56,466 nucleotides of DNA, from NCBI GenBank assembly GCA_017553695.1, contig JAFZKG010000105.1, positions 1-56,466 of the forward strand, given 5' to 3'. Positions 42,399-52,699 of the stretch are shown here, piece after piece (the first letter of the stretch is position 1; every line of letters starts with the position of its first letter). A program made the translations under genes and the position numbers. The stretch is from Lachnospiraceae bacterium (GTDB lineage Bacteria; Bacillota; Clostridia; Lachnospirales; Lachnospiraceae). The notes beneath the pieces were generated by a model. That model was not told the origin of the DNA, made no database searches, and was given only the letters and a program-made list of their open reading frames with translations.

Positions 42399-44986
42399 AG
42401 TCTGTTTTTCAGATCATATAAGATATTGATCGCCTCAATCGGAGATACTTTATCCAGATCGAGAGATCGGATGTATTCTTCCACTTCGCTGGTATGTTCT
42501 GATGTGTCTATTTCCGTTTCTTTGTGTTCGGTAAAGATCACATTCCCGCTCTTGTTGATCGTAATATCTGCATTAGAAAGCTGGTTTACGATTTCTTTTG
42601 CTCGCCTGGTGATCATATCAGGGACACCAGCCAGTGCAGCAACCTGAATGCCATAACTTTTATCAGCACCACCCCGGTTAATCTTCCGAAGGAAAATAAT
42701 GTCATCACCCTGCTCTTTTACACTAATACAGTAATTTTTGACTCCATCGATATGGCCTTCCAGTTCTGTCAGTTCGTGATAATGTGTGGAGAAGAATGTT
42801 TTAGCACCACATTTCTTTTTATCTGCAATGTATTCGATCACTGCCCAGGCAATGCTGAGGCCGTCATATGTAGAAGTACCGCGGCCGATCTCATCTAATA
42901 TGACCAGTGATCTGGATGTTGCATTACGAAGAATGTTGGCCACTTCCGTCATCTCAACCATAAATGTACTTTGTCCGGAAGCCAGGTCATCTGATGCGCC
43001 GACGCGGGTAAAGATCCGGTCACAGGTACAGATGGACGCACTGGAGGCAGGCACAAAACTGCCGATACTTGCCATAAGAACAATCAGTGCAAGCTGCCTC
43101 ATATATGTTGATTTTCCGGCCATATTCGGACCAGTGATAACACAGACACGGTTCTCATCTCCATCACTGTAAGTATCATTCGGTATGAATGTACCGTCTT
43201 CCATGACTTTTTCCACGACCGGATGACGACCATCTTTGATGTCAATGATCCCATCTTCATTGATAGTTGGACGTACATATTTATTCTGCTCAGCGACATA
43301 AGCAAGGGATGCAAATGCATCCACCTGTGCAATTACAGATGCGCTTTTCTGTATCCGCAGGATCTGTGCATATATCTGATCCCGGACATCACTGAACATG
43401 TCATATTCCAGTGCAAATAATTTTTCCTCTGCACCCAGAATCAAGTCTTCCAGTTCTTTTAATTCCTCAGTGATATAACGTTCTGCATTTACCAAAGTCT
43501 GCTTACGGATATATCGGTCCGGCACTTTATCTTTAAAGGAATTTGTCACTTCGATATAAAAGCCAAATACCTTGTTGTATTTGATCCGAAGCGTTTTGAT
43601 GCCGGTCAGATTTTTTTCTTTTTCTTCAATTTCGGCCAGCCAGGATTTTCCTTCAAATTTTGACTTGCGAAGTGCATCGATCTGATCTGAATAACCTTCT
43701 TTAATGATACCGCCATCTTTAATCGAGAGCGGTGGATCTTCCACGATCGAACGGTCTATCAGATCATACAGGTCTTCCAGACAATCCAATTCCGAGCATA
43801 AAGCCTGAAGTAACGGACAGTGATATCGCTGCAGGATATAACGGATAGGAGGAAGCATCTTAAGCGAATTCTTGAAAGCAACCAGATCTCTTGGATTTGC
43901 CGACCGGTAAGAGATCTTTGCCAAAAGCCGCTCCAGATCATAGATCGGATTCAGGTATTCACGCAGTTCGTCCCGGTCGATCAGAGAGGAATTCAGTTCC
44001 TCGATCGCATCCTGACGAAGAAGGATTTCGTTTTTATCGATAAGTGGCTGCTCAATGAAAAAACGAAGTCTTCGGGCACCCATAGCTGTTTTTGTTTTAT
44101 CCAGAACCCAAAGGAGGCTTCCGCGTTTATTCTTTTCCCGCATCGTTTCCGTAAGTTCCAGGTTGCGTCTGGATGCGGAATCGATCACCATATAACGGCT
44201 GGTGGAATATACTGTCAGTTTATTAAGAAAATCCAGTCCCGTCTTCTGAGTCTCATACAGATATCTAAGGACTGCACCAATACATGGTATACATAATGGA
44301 TAATCATTTAATCCAAGTCCACTCAGATCAGCCACATGGAAATGACGTTTGATACGTTCGACGCTTTCTGACTGATCGAAGTAAGAATCCTGAACTGTGA
44401 AATACGTGATGCCAAGTTTATCAGTCAGATAGGAAAAATCCACTCCGGACATGGCAAACGCTGTATTCGATATGATCTCTGCAACCGGGAACTTGTTGAT
44501 CTCATCCATAAGGGCCTGAGCGGAATCGATCGTGGTCGCAAAGAAATTACCTGTCGTGATATCTACGAAAGATACTGCAAAATATTCTGATGCGAAATAA
44601 ATACACATCAGATAATTATTCTTATCTTCTTCTAAAGCCAACGTATTGATATTGGTTCCCGGAGTAACAACTCGGATGACTTCTCTTTTTACCAGTCCTT
44701 TTGCCAGTTTCGGGTCTTCCACCTGCTCGGCAATCGCAACTTTATATCCCTTGGAGACTAATTTGTTCAGATAAGCATCTACAGCATGATATGGAACGCC
44801 GCACATCGGCGCACGTTCTTCCAGGCCGCAGTCTTTACCCGTCAGAGTGATCTCCAGTTCTCTCGATGCAGTAAGAGCATCTTCAAAAAACATCTCATAA
44901 AAATCACCAAGCCGGTAAAACAGGATGCAATCCGGATACTGTTTCTTGGTCTCCAGATATTTTGTCATCATTGGAGATAATGCCAT
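42395..44986 (-). CDS. mutS: DNA mismatch repair protein MutS
   Basis: An 863 aa mismatch-recognition ATPase. The N terminus has the mismatch-binding FYRLGDFYEMFF (the Phe-x-Glu is in FYEMF), followed by connector, lever and clamp domains, and the ABC-type ATPase with Walker A GPNMAGKST (about residue 620), signature-like STFMVEM and Walker B VILDEIGRGTS. AAGGAG precedes the ATG. With mutL it forms the repair core of the operon. Confidence 0.98.
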   Translation of the reverse strand: MALSPMMTKYLETKKQYPDCILFYRLGDFYEMFFEDALTASRELEITLTGKDCGLEERAPMCGVPYHAVDAYLNKLVSKGYKVAIAEQVEDPKLAKGLVKREVIRVVTPGTNINTLALEEDKNNYLMCIYFASEYFAVSFVDITTGNFFATTIDSAQALMDEINKFPVAEIISNTAFAMSGVDFSYLTDKLGITYFTVQDSYFDQSESVERIKRHFHVADLSGLGLNDYPLCIPCIGAVLRYLYETQKTGLDFLNKLTVYSTSRYMVIDSASRRNLELTETMREKNKRGSLLWVLDKTKTAMGARRLRFFIEQPLIDKNEILLRQDAIEELNSSLIDRDELREYLNPIYDLERLLAKISYRSANPRDLVAFKNSLKMLPPIRYILQRYHCPLLQALCSELDCLEDLYDLIDRSIVEDPPLSIKDGGIIKEGYSDQIDALRKSKFEGKSWLAEIEEKEKNLTGIKTLRIKYNKVFGFYIEVTNSFKDKVPDRYIRKQTLVNAERYITEELKELEDLILGAEEKLFALEYDMFSDVRDQIYAQILRIQKSASVIAQVDAFASLAYVAEQNKYVRPTINEDGIIDIKDGRHPVVEKVMEDGTFIPNDTYSDGDENRVCVITGPNMAGKSTYMRQLALIVLMASIGSFVPASSASICTCDRIFTRVGASDDLASGQSTFMVEMTEVANILRNATSRSLVILDEIGRGTSTYDGLSIAWAVIEYIADKKKCGAKTFFSTHYHELTELEGHIDGVKNYCISVKEQGDDIIFLRKINRGGADKSYGIQVAALAGVPDMITRRAKEIVNQLSNADITINKSGNVIFTEHKETEIDTSEHTSEVEEYIRSLDLDKVSPIEAINILYDLKNRL

Positions 44987-44996
44987 TTGTGTCTCC

Positions 44997-46424
44997 TTAT
45001 ATCATTGTTCCCATATAATAAAAGCCTTTTGCTTCATCCAGGTGAACATTTACCATTTTCCCGATCAGATCATTTGGTCCTTCAAAATGTACGACATGGT
45101 TTGTGGAAAGCCTGCCCGTCAGGAAAGATGGGTCTTTTGCATTTACTTCTTCTACCAGTACTTCGGCATCCTGTCCGACAAATCTTAACGTCTGATGGGA
45201 GGCAGTCTCCGTTACAAGTGCCAAAAGCCTGTTAAAACGTTCATTTGCAATATCCTTCGGTATCTGATCCGGCATTTCAGCAGCTCTTGTACCGCTTCGT
45301 TTGGAATATAGAAACGTAAATGCACTGTCGAAAGCAGCTTTTCTGACAACGTCAAGTGTATCCTGAAAATCTTCCTCGGTTTCGCCCGGAAATCCGACGA
45401 TCAGATCTGTTGTAATTGCAACGCCATCTATATTGGAGCGGATCTTTTCTGCCAGTTCCAGATAGGACTCCTTTGTATAATGCCGGTTCATTTCCCGAAG
45501 GATGCGGCTGCTCCCGGATTGAAGCGGAAGATGGATATGTCTTGCAATCTTTGGATTATCCCGAATCACGCGGATCAGACCATCTGAAAGATCCTTCGGA
45601 TGTGATGTCATAAACCGGATCCGTTTGATTCCATCTATATCACATACTTTCTGGAGCAATTCCGGAAAACCATATGCATAGGAATTGACGTTCTGACCGA
45701 GAAGCATGATTTCGATGACCCCGTCGTCTGCCAACCGCCGGATCTCACACAGGACATCTTCCGGCTCCCTGCTCCGCTCCCTTCCTCTGACATATGGAAC
45801 AATACAATAGCTACAGAAATTATTGCAGCCATACATAATGTTTACGCCGCATTTAAATGGGTACTTTCTCAGGGAAGGCAGATCTTCCACCATTTCCTGC
45901 GCGGCATCGAGGATTTCGACCTGCATCGAATGTTCCATAAAATGCCGATACAGTAATTCTGCCAGTTTGTAGATGTTATAAGTCCCGAAAATAATATCCA
46001 CATGGCGATAACTTTTACGGATCTTATCCACGACTTCGCTTTCCTGCATCATGCATCCACAGAGCGCAATGATCATATCAGGATTCTTGTCTTTCGAATT
46101 CTTCAGAACGCCAAGTCTTCCATATACGCGGATATTCGCGTGTTCCCTGACGGTACAGGTATTGTACAGAACAAAATCAGAATCCTCGCTATTGCTTTCC
46201 TGATAGCCGATCTCTTTCAGGATACCCAATAGTTTTTCAGAATCTTTTGCATTCATCTGACAGCCAAAGGTGTTCACACAAGCCGTTAACGGACGGCCTT
46301 TCATTTCTGAGAGTTCCTGAACGATCTTCCGGCACTCATCTACAAAAAAGAACTGCCGTGCCGGTTCGGTTACGGGAGCTGTCTGAAGAGTCTGATCCAG
46401 TTGTTCTTTTGATCCAAATGCCAT
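44997..46424 (-). CDS. miaB: tRNA-2-methylthio-N6-dimethylallyladenosine synthase
   Basis: A 475 aa radical SAM methylthiotransferase that finishes the hypermodification of A37 begun by MiaA. The N-terminal UPF0004 domain has three cluster cysteines (NTFGCQMN, NTCTVRE, LCGCMMQ), the radical SAM motif is CNNFCSYC, and a TRAM domain closes the protein (about 405-475). The ATG at 46424 lies one base after the stop of the upstream gene; about 60 residues precede the first motif, a common length in Clostridia. Confidence 0.95.
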   Translation of the reverse strand: MAFGSKEQLDQTLQTAPVTEPARQFFFVDECRKIVQELSEMKGRPLTACVNTFGCQMNAKDSEKLLGILKEIGYQESNSEDSDFVLYNTCTVREHANIRVYGRLGVLKNSKDKNPDMIIALCGCMMQESEVVDKIRKSYRHVDIIFGTYNIYKLAELLYRHFMEHSMQVEILDAAQEMVEDLPSLRKYPFKCGVNIMYGCNNFCSYCIVPYVRGRERSREPEDVLCEIRRLADDGVIEIMLLGQNVNSYAYGFPELLQKVCDIDGIKRIRFMTSHPKDLSDGLIRVIRDNPKIARHIHLPLQSGSSRILREMNRHYTKESYLELAEKIRSNIDGVAITTDLIVGFPGETEEDFQDTLDVVRKAAFDSAFTFLYSKRSGTRAAEMPDQIPKDIANERFNRLLALVTETASHQTLRFVGQDAEVLVEEVNAKDPSFLTGRLSTNHVVHFEGPNDLIGKMVNVHLDEAKGFYYMGTMI

Positions 46425-46425
46425 G

Positions 46426-47583
46426 TTATTCCGTATACAAAAAATAATCGTTCTGATTGCAGATCCCTGCAAAAAATGTGTATTTTGCGTTTAATACGAC
46501 ATCCATTTTCGGGTAATTATACAATTTCATATAGGTGTGCTTGCGATTCTGACTCTCCAAAACAAATAGTTTTCCGAGGACGGTCAGAAACTTATCATCC
46601 ATGAATGAAATATCGTTCTCCGCTGTCCGGACATTCATGAATTCACTGATGCCATTCGCTGTCCGACGTATGTATGGATCATTATTGACCACATATGCCA
46701 CCCGTAGATCTTTCAGATCGATATCCGTATTACGTACAGTAAATTTTTCATCTGTCACATAATTGATAAAAAGACTTTCTGAAGACTTGGAACGGACATC
46801 TACAATATTAAACACAATGAACTGATCGATGACTCTCGGGCGAAGGATATATTTGTCAAAATATGTCGTCGTGATCAGATACATATCGATATGATTCAGC
46901 TGCTGTTTGATATCACTGATGAGCCGTTTTGCAGTGGTCCGGTAGACGCTCTCGATCAGCGCATCATTTTTGGAAGCAACTGAAAGTCTCGTATCCTCCA
47001 GAAAAGAAAAACCTGTTTTCACAAGGATCTCAGATTCGCCCAATGGGATGATCGAGTTGATCCCGTTGTTATTGAAGTTTTCTTCTATCAATGGGATCGG
47101 TTCCTGGATATCACCGGAATAAAGAGTCTGCGTGAAAACGATCGAACCCATCAGGTTTTCGGATTCTCTCTTATTCACGATCTCAGTCTGGATCAGAATA
47201 TCTGATGGCGACAGTATAAACGCACGAATACGTTTATGTGCGGTCATGGCAGTTTTGCTTTCCGGAAAAACGCAGACGGTCCGTATTTTTTTGGTATGGA
47301 CATTGTATGCCCGTATACGGATTTCGATCGTATAATCATCGATCGGACGGTAACATGCATAGAAAACCTCGTTACAAGGCTTATATGAAACAGATATATT
47401 CACAAACGCGACTTTTTCCAGACGCGGTTCCACTTCTTCCAGCGTGTTGGTTACCGGGTCATAGACACAGAATTTCCGAAGGGCTACCGGTTTATTCTCA
47501 AGATGATAGATCTCGAGGATCTTCCCGTCTTTCCAGGACAGATCATAGAGATCTCCATTTTTCTTCAGGATATTAATATTCAT
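46426..47583 (-). CDS. Hypothetical protein (385 aa) within the miaB-mutSL operon
   Basis: I do not recognise this protein. It is soluble, without signal peptide, membrane helix or cysteine motif, and rich in alternating hydrophobic/polar stretches that suggest repeated beta strands, possibly a beta-propeller (VAFVNISVSYKP, RIRAFILSPSDILIQTE, YVVNNDPYIRRT, KLFVLESQNRKHTYMKLYNY). The gene starts 2 nt after the flavoprotein stop and ends 1 nt before miaB, so it is cotranscribed. No good Shine-Dalgarno is seen, so coupling to the upstream gene is likely. Confidence 0.72.
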   Translation of the reverse strand: MNINILKKNGDLYDLSWKDGKILEIYHLENKPVALRKFCVYDPVTNTLEEVEPRLEKVAFVNISVSYKPCNEVFYACYRPIDDYTIEIRIRAYNVHTKKIRTVCVFPESKTAMTAHKRIRAFILSPSDILIQTEIVNKRESENLMGSIVFTQTLYSGDIQEPIPLIEENFNNNGINSIIPLGESEILVKTGFSFLEDTRLSVASKNDALIESVYRTTAKRLISDIKQQLNHIDMYLITTTYFDKYILRPRVIDQFIVFNIVDVRSKSSESLFINYVTDEKFTVRNTDIDLKDLRVAYVVNNDPYIRRTANGISEFMNVRTAENDISFMDDKFLTVLGKLFVLESQNRKHTYMKLYNYPKMDVVLNAKYTFFAGICNQNDYFLYTE

Positions 47584-47585
47584 TG

Positions 47586-49220
47586 TTAAGATTTATACCT
47601 GCTGTAGATCTCTTCGAATACTTTGATACCGTCCATGGCAGCACTTGTGATGCCACCGGCATACCCTGCCCCTTCGCCACATGGGAATATGCCTTTGATA
47701 TTGCTCTCAAAATGTTCATCCCTGACAATGCGCACAGGCGAAGATGTTCTGCTTTCCACAGCAGATAAAACTGCTTCCGGATCGGCAAAGCCTTTGATCG
47801 TCTTGTCAAAAGAATCGAGTGATTCTTTGATCGCATCGCAGATATAATCCGGCAGGATCGTGTTGATATCAGCAAAATCACAATTGCCTAAACAGTTTGG
47901 ATATACAGAACCGAAATGATCGGATACATTCCCTTCCACAAAATCTTTCAGAAGCTGGACCGGGATCTTACCTCCGGCTGCTTTATAGGCATTTTCCTCA
48001 AGCATTCTCTGGAATTCGACTCCTTCGAGCGGATTGTCGGAAGATGCATAATCATCCGGAGTTATGCTGACAACGATCGCAGAATTTGCATTCTCGCCAT
48101 CTCTCTGCGAGAAACTCATGCCATTCACGCACAGACGGTTTTCCTCGGATGAAGAATTGATCACGTAACCGCCCGGACACATACAGAACGTGTAAACACT
48201 TCGGCCGTCCTTTGTACGTGCCGTCAGTTTATAATCGGCAACCGGAAGCAATGCACCATATTTTTCGAGATAATTCTCTCCATACTGCGCTTTATTGATG
48301 GCTTCCTGGCTATGCTCAATGCGGACACCGACTGCAAATGCTTTCTGCTCCATGTGGATTTTCTGCTCATATAACGCGCGGAACGTATCACGTGCAGAAT
48401 GTCCGATCGCAAGGATCAGATTGTTGCAGTCCACTTCCATGATATGCTTACGGCCTTTGTATGTAGATTCAAGTTTAATACTGTCTAATTGTCCGTTGCT
48501 GGAAGAAAAACCAACGAATTTTGTATTAAAGACAACTTCTCCTCCATTTTTGATGATCTTCTTACGCATGTTTTTAATGATCCTGCAAAGAAGGTCAGTG
48601 CCAAGATGCGGCTTGTTCTGATAAAGAATCTCTTCCGGGGCACCATTATCGATGAATGTCTGAAGAACCAGACGATTTCTGCCTTTCGGATCATTTACGC
48701 CGGTCGTCAGTTTTCCATCAGAAAAAGTGCCCGCTCCGCCTTCACCGAACTGAACATTCGAGTCCACATTCAAAGGCTGGTCAGAATCCAGGAATTCATG
48801 GATCCGCACCGTTCTCTTTTCAACGCTTTCTCCTCTTTCAATGAGAATCGGCTTATAACCGTGTTCAGCCAGAAAATATGCGGCGAATAAACCGGCAGGG
48901 CCGGAACCGATGACATACGGCCGGATGCTCATAAGATCCTGTCCACGCACAGGCAGGGAGTATCGTTTCTCCTGTACCCATGAAATGGTCTTGCTTTTAC
49001 GGCAGGCCTCAAGGATGTTTTTCTCATTATCTACAGTCACATCGATCACATAGTTATATGTGATATTATCTTTGTTTCTGGCATCTAATGAACGTTTGAC
49101 AATGGAATATTTGATCGACTCGATCGCGTTTTCGTTAACGCGGAGTTTCTTGCAGATGCTTGATTCAAGCTGAGCCTGCGTATGATCAACTGGTAATTGA
49201 ACTTGACTGATCCGAATCAT
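47586..49220 (-). CDS. Uncharacterised FAD-dependent dehydrogenase (COG2509)
   Basis: A 544 aa flavoprotein. An N-terminal ferredoxin-like region (about 1-95) precedes the FAD site GSGPAGLFAAYFLAE (about 107) and a C-terminal part with GEGAGYAGGITSAAMDG that binds the cofactor. The family is common in Firmicutes and lacks a known reaction. It is the first gene of the 13-gene operon. An AAAGGA at about 49237-49242 is farther from the ATG than usual, so initiation may be weak. Confidence 0.87.
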   Translation of the reverse strand: MIRISQVQLPVDHTQAQLESSICKKLRVNENAIESIKYSIVKRSLDARNKDNITYNYVIDVTVDNEKNILEACRKSKTISWVQEKRYSLPVRGQDLMSIRPYVIGSGPAGLFAAYFLAEHGYKPILIERGESVEKRTVRIHEFLDSDQPLNVDSNVQFGEGGAGTFSDGKLTTGVNDPKGRNRLVLQTFIDNGAPEEILYQNKPHLGTDLLCRIIKNMRKKIIKNGGEVVFNTKFVGFSSSNGQLDSIKLESTYKGRKHIMEVDCNNLILAIGHSARDTFRALYEQKIHMEQKAFAVGVRIEHSQEAINKAQYGENYLEKYGALLPVADYKLTARTKDGRSVYTFCMCPGGYVINSSSEENRLCVNGMSFSQRDGENANSAIVVSITPDDYASSDNPLEGVEFQRMLEENAYKAAGGKIPVQLLKDFVEGNVSDHFGSVYPNCLGNCDFADINTILPDYICDAIKESLDSFDKTIKGFADPEAVLSAVESRTSSPVRIVRDEHFESNIKGIFPCGEGAGYAGGITSAAMDGIKVFEEIYSRYKS

Positions 49221-49258
49221 AGTTATTGATTAAGAATCCTTTCTATATATTTTTTGTT

Positions 49259-49286
49259 ATTGTATCACAAACAGTATAAATTACAA
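49259..49286 (-). promoter_or_regulatory. Promoter of the FAD protein-miaB-mutSL-sepF operon
   Basis: On the minus strand TTGTAA (49286-49281), 16 bp spacer, TACAAT (49264-49259) with TGn extension. The -35 overlaps the stop codon of the baiN-like gene. Confidence 0.65.
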
Positions 49287-50498
49287 CCTTGCCTTCAGCG
49301 ATTCTGCGACTGTATGTGCGCTTGCCCATGCCCATTGCAGGTTATAACCGCCGCAAATGCCGTTTATATCGATGATCTCACCCGTGAAGTATAAATTGTC
49401 GACCAGCTTCGATTCGCACGAATCCGGGCAGATTTCTTCCACACAGACTCCTCCGGCCGTTACCTGTGACTCTGAAAATGGATTCAGACCAATTGGATGA
49501 ACTTTGAATTTCTTTATGATCATAGCTCTTAAAGCGCCTGGCGTGACATCCTGGTGATCTGTTTTCTTATCTGCTTCTTTCTCGACCACATTTGCCAGTT
49601 TTTTATGCAGGATCCCCTGTAACATGCGTTCTTTTTTCTGATCAAGGAAATCTGCCAATTCTTCCATTGAGTATTCCGGAAGCAGATCGATCCGGAGCGA
49701 TATTTGTTTTCTTTCTTTCAGCATTCGACCAGCTATCGATGATATCTGGAATACAGGGATTCCGGAAACGCCATGATCATTAAACTGCACATTGCCGGAC
49801 ACTTCCATTAATGGTTGTTTTTTTCCATCCAATAAAGTAACTGTACTGTCATTGCGGACGCCAGCTAATTCCCTGAAAAACGGATCATTGCAGCGTAATG
49901 CGCATAACGACGGAATTGGCGGAATGATCGAATGACCAAATGATCTTGCGATCTCATAACCGCTACCATCGGAACCGGTCTTTGGAGCACTCATACCGCC
50001 TGTCGCAAGTACCAGTAACTGACAGGAATACTCTTCATCAATCCGAAAACAGCCATTTTCACGCGTTATCTTTATTGGTTGATAATTTAGTAATGTTTCG
50101 ACTCCAAGCTCTTCACAGCGGAAACGAAGGGCGTCTAATACAGAAGATGCCTGTTCGCTGCGCGGATATATGTAACCGTTTTTATCTTCCAGGAGCATTC
50201 CGAGATCACGGAAAAACGCAATAGTCCGGTCACAGTCAAAGCGACCGATCACTTTTTCAGCAAATGCGCGGTTATGCTCCGGATAATATGGATAGATCCC
50301 TTCCGGATTGGCAGAAAACAGTTCCACCTTACAGAAGCGGTTCGTCAGATTACATTTTCCATTTCCGGTGGAAAGGATCTTTCTGCCGACACGCTCTTCA
50401 TGATCAATGATCAGGATGGTATTTGTTTCTGTTTTCGACATTATGGCGGTGCACAAACCAGATGCACCGCCACCAATGATAATGATATCGTATTTCAT
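49281..50498 (-). CDS. BaiN/HI0933-type FAD-dependent oxidoreductase
   Basis: A 405 aa flavoprotein of the YhiN/BaiN family. The FAD site GGGASGLCTAI is at about residues 9-19, RKILSTGNGKCNLTN is the family signature, and the C-terminal GEIIDINGICGGYNLQWAWASG-type segment closes the FAD pocket. Some members reduce bile-acid intermediates, but most are uncharacterised. It follows the EF-G paralogue by 11 nt and shares its transcript. Confidence 0.9.
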   Translation of the reverse strand: MKYDIIIIGGGASGLCTAIMSKTETNTILIIDHEERVGRKILSTGNGKCNLTNRFCKVELFSANPEGIYPYYPEHNRAFAEKVIGRFDCDRTIAFFRDLGMLLEDKNGYIYPRSEQASSVLDALRFRCEELGVETLLNYQPIKITRENGCFRIDEEYSCQLLVLATGGMSAPKTGSDGSGYEIARSFGHSIIPPIPSLCALRCNDPFFRELAGVRNDSTVTLLDGKKQPLMEVSGNVQFNDHGVSGIPVFQISSIAGRMLKERKQISLRIDLLPEYSMEELADFLDQKKERMLQGILHKKLANVVEKEADKKTDHQDVTPGALRAMIIKKFKVHPIGLNPFSESQVTAGGVCVEEICPDSCESKLVDNLYFTGEIIDINGICGGYNLQWAWASAHTVAESLKARL

Positions 50499-50509
50499 GT
50501 AAATCGTGC

Positions 50510-52597
50510 TTACTCTTCGTCCTCGGTATGACGACTTGCGACTTCTCTTTCCTGAACATCAGCCGGAGCCTGCTCATAACGGGAGAATTCATATTCGAAA
50601 TCACCAAAACCGCCGGTCATGGAACGAAGGACCGTGCCGTATCCGAATAATTCGGACTGTGGAACGTCTGCCTCGATACAGGTCTTACCAGCACCAGCCG
50701 GATTAGATCCCAGAACACGGCCACGACGTTTGTTCAGATCACCCATGACGTCACCGGTGAAACGATCCGGGACAGTCACTTTCAGACTTGCGATCGGCTC
50801 AAGAAGAACCGGACCTGCTTCCATGAATCCTTTCTTGAAAGCAAGGATCGTAGCCATCTTGAAGGACATTTCGTTAGAGTCTACCGGATGGTAAGATCCG
50901 TCATAAAGAGTTGCCTTTACGCCAACAACCGGGTAATTTGCCAGAGGTCCTTTCTGAACACATTCCTGCAGTCCTTTTTCGACTGCCGGGAAGTAGTTCT
51001 TCGGAACACTGCCGCCGACGACTTCTTCTGCAAACTCATAAGGAATCGTCGTATCGCCAAGAGGCTCGAAACGCATCCGGACATCACCATACTGACCATG
51101 TCCACCGGACTGTTTCTTATGTTTGCCCTGTACATCAGATGTTTTTTTGATCGTCTCACGGAATGCAAATGCCGGTTTCTCAAGAACAACGTCGACTTTG
51201 TATTTGTCTTTCATCTTGGAAACGACAACATCGAGCTGCTGATCACCAATACCATAAAGCAAAGCCTGTTTATTCTCTTCATCAGCAACGACGCGGAGCG
51301 TCTGATCTTCTGCGCATAATTTCTGAAGTGCCTGCTGGATCTTATCTTCTTCGCCTTTATTGACAGCACGGTATTTCATATAGGTATACGGTTTTGCCAT
51401 CTCGAACTTATCCAGAACGATTGGATTGTCTTTCTTGGACAAGGTATCACCGGTCTTTGCAAGATCCAGTTTGCCGATTGCGCCAATATCACCCGGCTCA
51501 AGCTGACTGATCTCTTCAAAACTCTTTCCGCGCATGATGTATAACTTAGATAATTTCTCACTTTCATCTGTTGCGCCATTGAATACCTGATCATCTCCAT
51601 GAAGTACGCCGGAGCAAACCTTAACAAGAGAATATTTACCGATAAACGGGTCAACAATGGTCTTAAATACATAAGCTGCGAGCGGGCCGTCCTCTTTATA
51701 TTCTGCTGTGAAGTCCTCTCCGGTTTTTGTGAATTTGCCGGTTTTCTTTACCGGGCTGTGATCCGGTGACGGGAAGTAACGCTCAATTGCTTCCAAAACT
51801 GCTTTCGGTCCGAAATTTTTGGTGGAGGCGCCAACTAATACAGGAACGATGTCTCCTTCAATTGCTGCGGATTTCAGCGCACCCATGATTTCATCCATTG
51901 TGAACTCTTCTCCGCCGAAGTATTTCTCCATGAATTCTTCGCTGGTCTCTGCCACATGCTCCATGATCTCTTCACGGGTGGAGGAAACCTCATCTGCCAG
52001 ATCACCCGGAACATCACATTCATCATAGGATCCATCTGCTTTATATTTTCTTCCTGCTTCACGGATAACATTGACATATCCGGTGAAAGCTCCGTCAGCC
52101 TTGATCGGGATCTGAATCGGTGCGATCTTGTTACCGAACTCATCTTTCAGGCTTGCTACAACGCCAGAAAAATCTGCATTGGCATCATCCATGCCGGAAA
52201 TATAGATCAGACGAGGGATATTATATCTTTCACAGAATCCCCATGCTTTATGCGTACCGACTTCAATTCCGCTCTTTGCATTCACGACGATGACTGCTGC
52301 ATCCGCAACGCTCAGTCCTTCTTCTGTAGCACCGATGAAATCGAAATATCCCGGAGTATCCAGAACATTGATCTTGATCCCGTTGAATTCGATCGGGATT
52401 ACGGTGGTGCTGATGGAGAACTGTCTTTTCTGCTCTTCTTTATCAAAATCGCTGATGGTATTGCCATCTGCAATATTGCCCATTCTGGTAGTGATGCCGG
52501 TTGTCAGAGCAAATGCTTCTGCCAATGTTGATTTTCCGGAACCGCCATGCCCCATAAGAACGACGTCTCTGATCTTTTCTGTCTTATAAACATTCAT
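50510..52597 (-). CDS. Elongation factor G-like GTPase (EF-G paralogue)
   Basis: A 695 aa translational GTPase with all five EF-G domains. The G1 loop is GHGGSGKST (residues 16-24), where canonical EF-G has GHIDAGKTT, G3 is DTPGYFDF, and the G4 position reads SGMD instead of NKMD. These marks place it in the EF-G-like subfamily (cd04170 type) rather than the main fusA. Canonical fusA usually lies in the str operon with rpsL and tuf, absent here. The tail is acidic. Function may be translation under special conditions. Confidence 0.88.
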   Translation of the reverse strand: MNVYKTEKIRDVVLMGHGGSGKSTLAEAFALTTGITTRMGNIADGNTISDFDKEEQKRQFSISTTVIPIEFNGIKINVLDTPGYFDFIGATEEGLSVADAAVIVVNAKSGIEVGTHKAWGFCERYNIPRLIYISGMDDANADFSGVVASLKDEFGNKIAPIQIPIKADGAFTGYVNVIREAGRKYKADGSYDECDVPGDLADEVSSTREEIMEHVAETSEEFMEKYFGGEEFTMDEIMGALKSAAIEGDIVPVLVGASTKNFGPKAVLEAIERYFPSPDHSPVKKTGKFTKTGEDFTAEYKEDGPLAAYVFKTIVDPFIGKYSLVKVCSGVLHGDDQVFNGATDESEKLSKLYIMRGKSFEEISQLEPGDIGAIGKLDLAKTGDTLSKKDNPIVLDKFEMAKPYTYMKYRAVNKGEEDKIQQALQKLCAEDQTLRVVADEENKQALLYGIGDQQLDVVVSKMKDKYKVDVVLEKPAFAFRETIKKTSDVQGKHKKQSGGHGQYGDVRMRFEPLGDTTIPYEFAEEVVGGSVPKNYFPAVEKGLQECVQKGPLANYPVVGVKATLYDGSYHPVDSNEMSFKMATILAFKKGFMEAGPVLLEPIASLKVTVPDRFTGDVMGDLNKRRGRVLGSNPAGAGKTCIEADVPQSELFGYGTVLRSMTGGFGDFEYEFSRYEQAPADVQEREVASRHTEDEE

Positions 52598-52699
52598 ATG
52601 AAAATACCTCCAATAGTTATTTCTAAACCGTACAATATAGTTTACTAAATGAAATCTTTATTTACAAGTATTTTTCCAACCTGAAAAGGACATTTTTAG

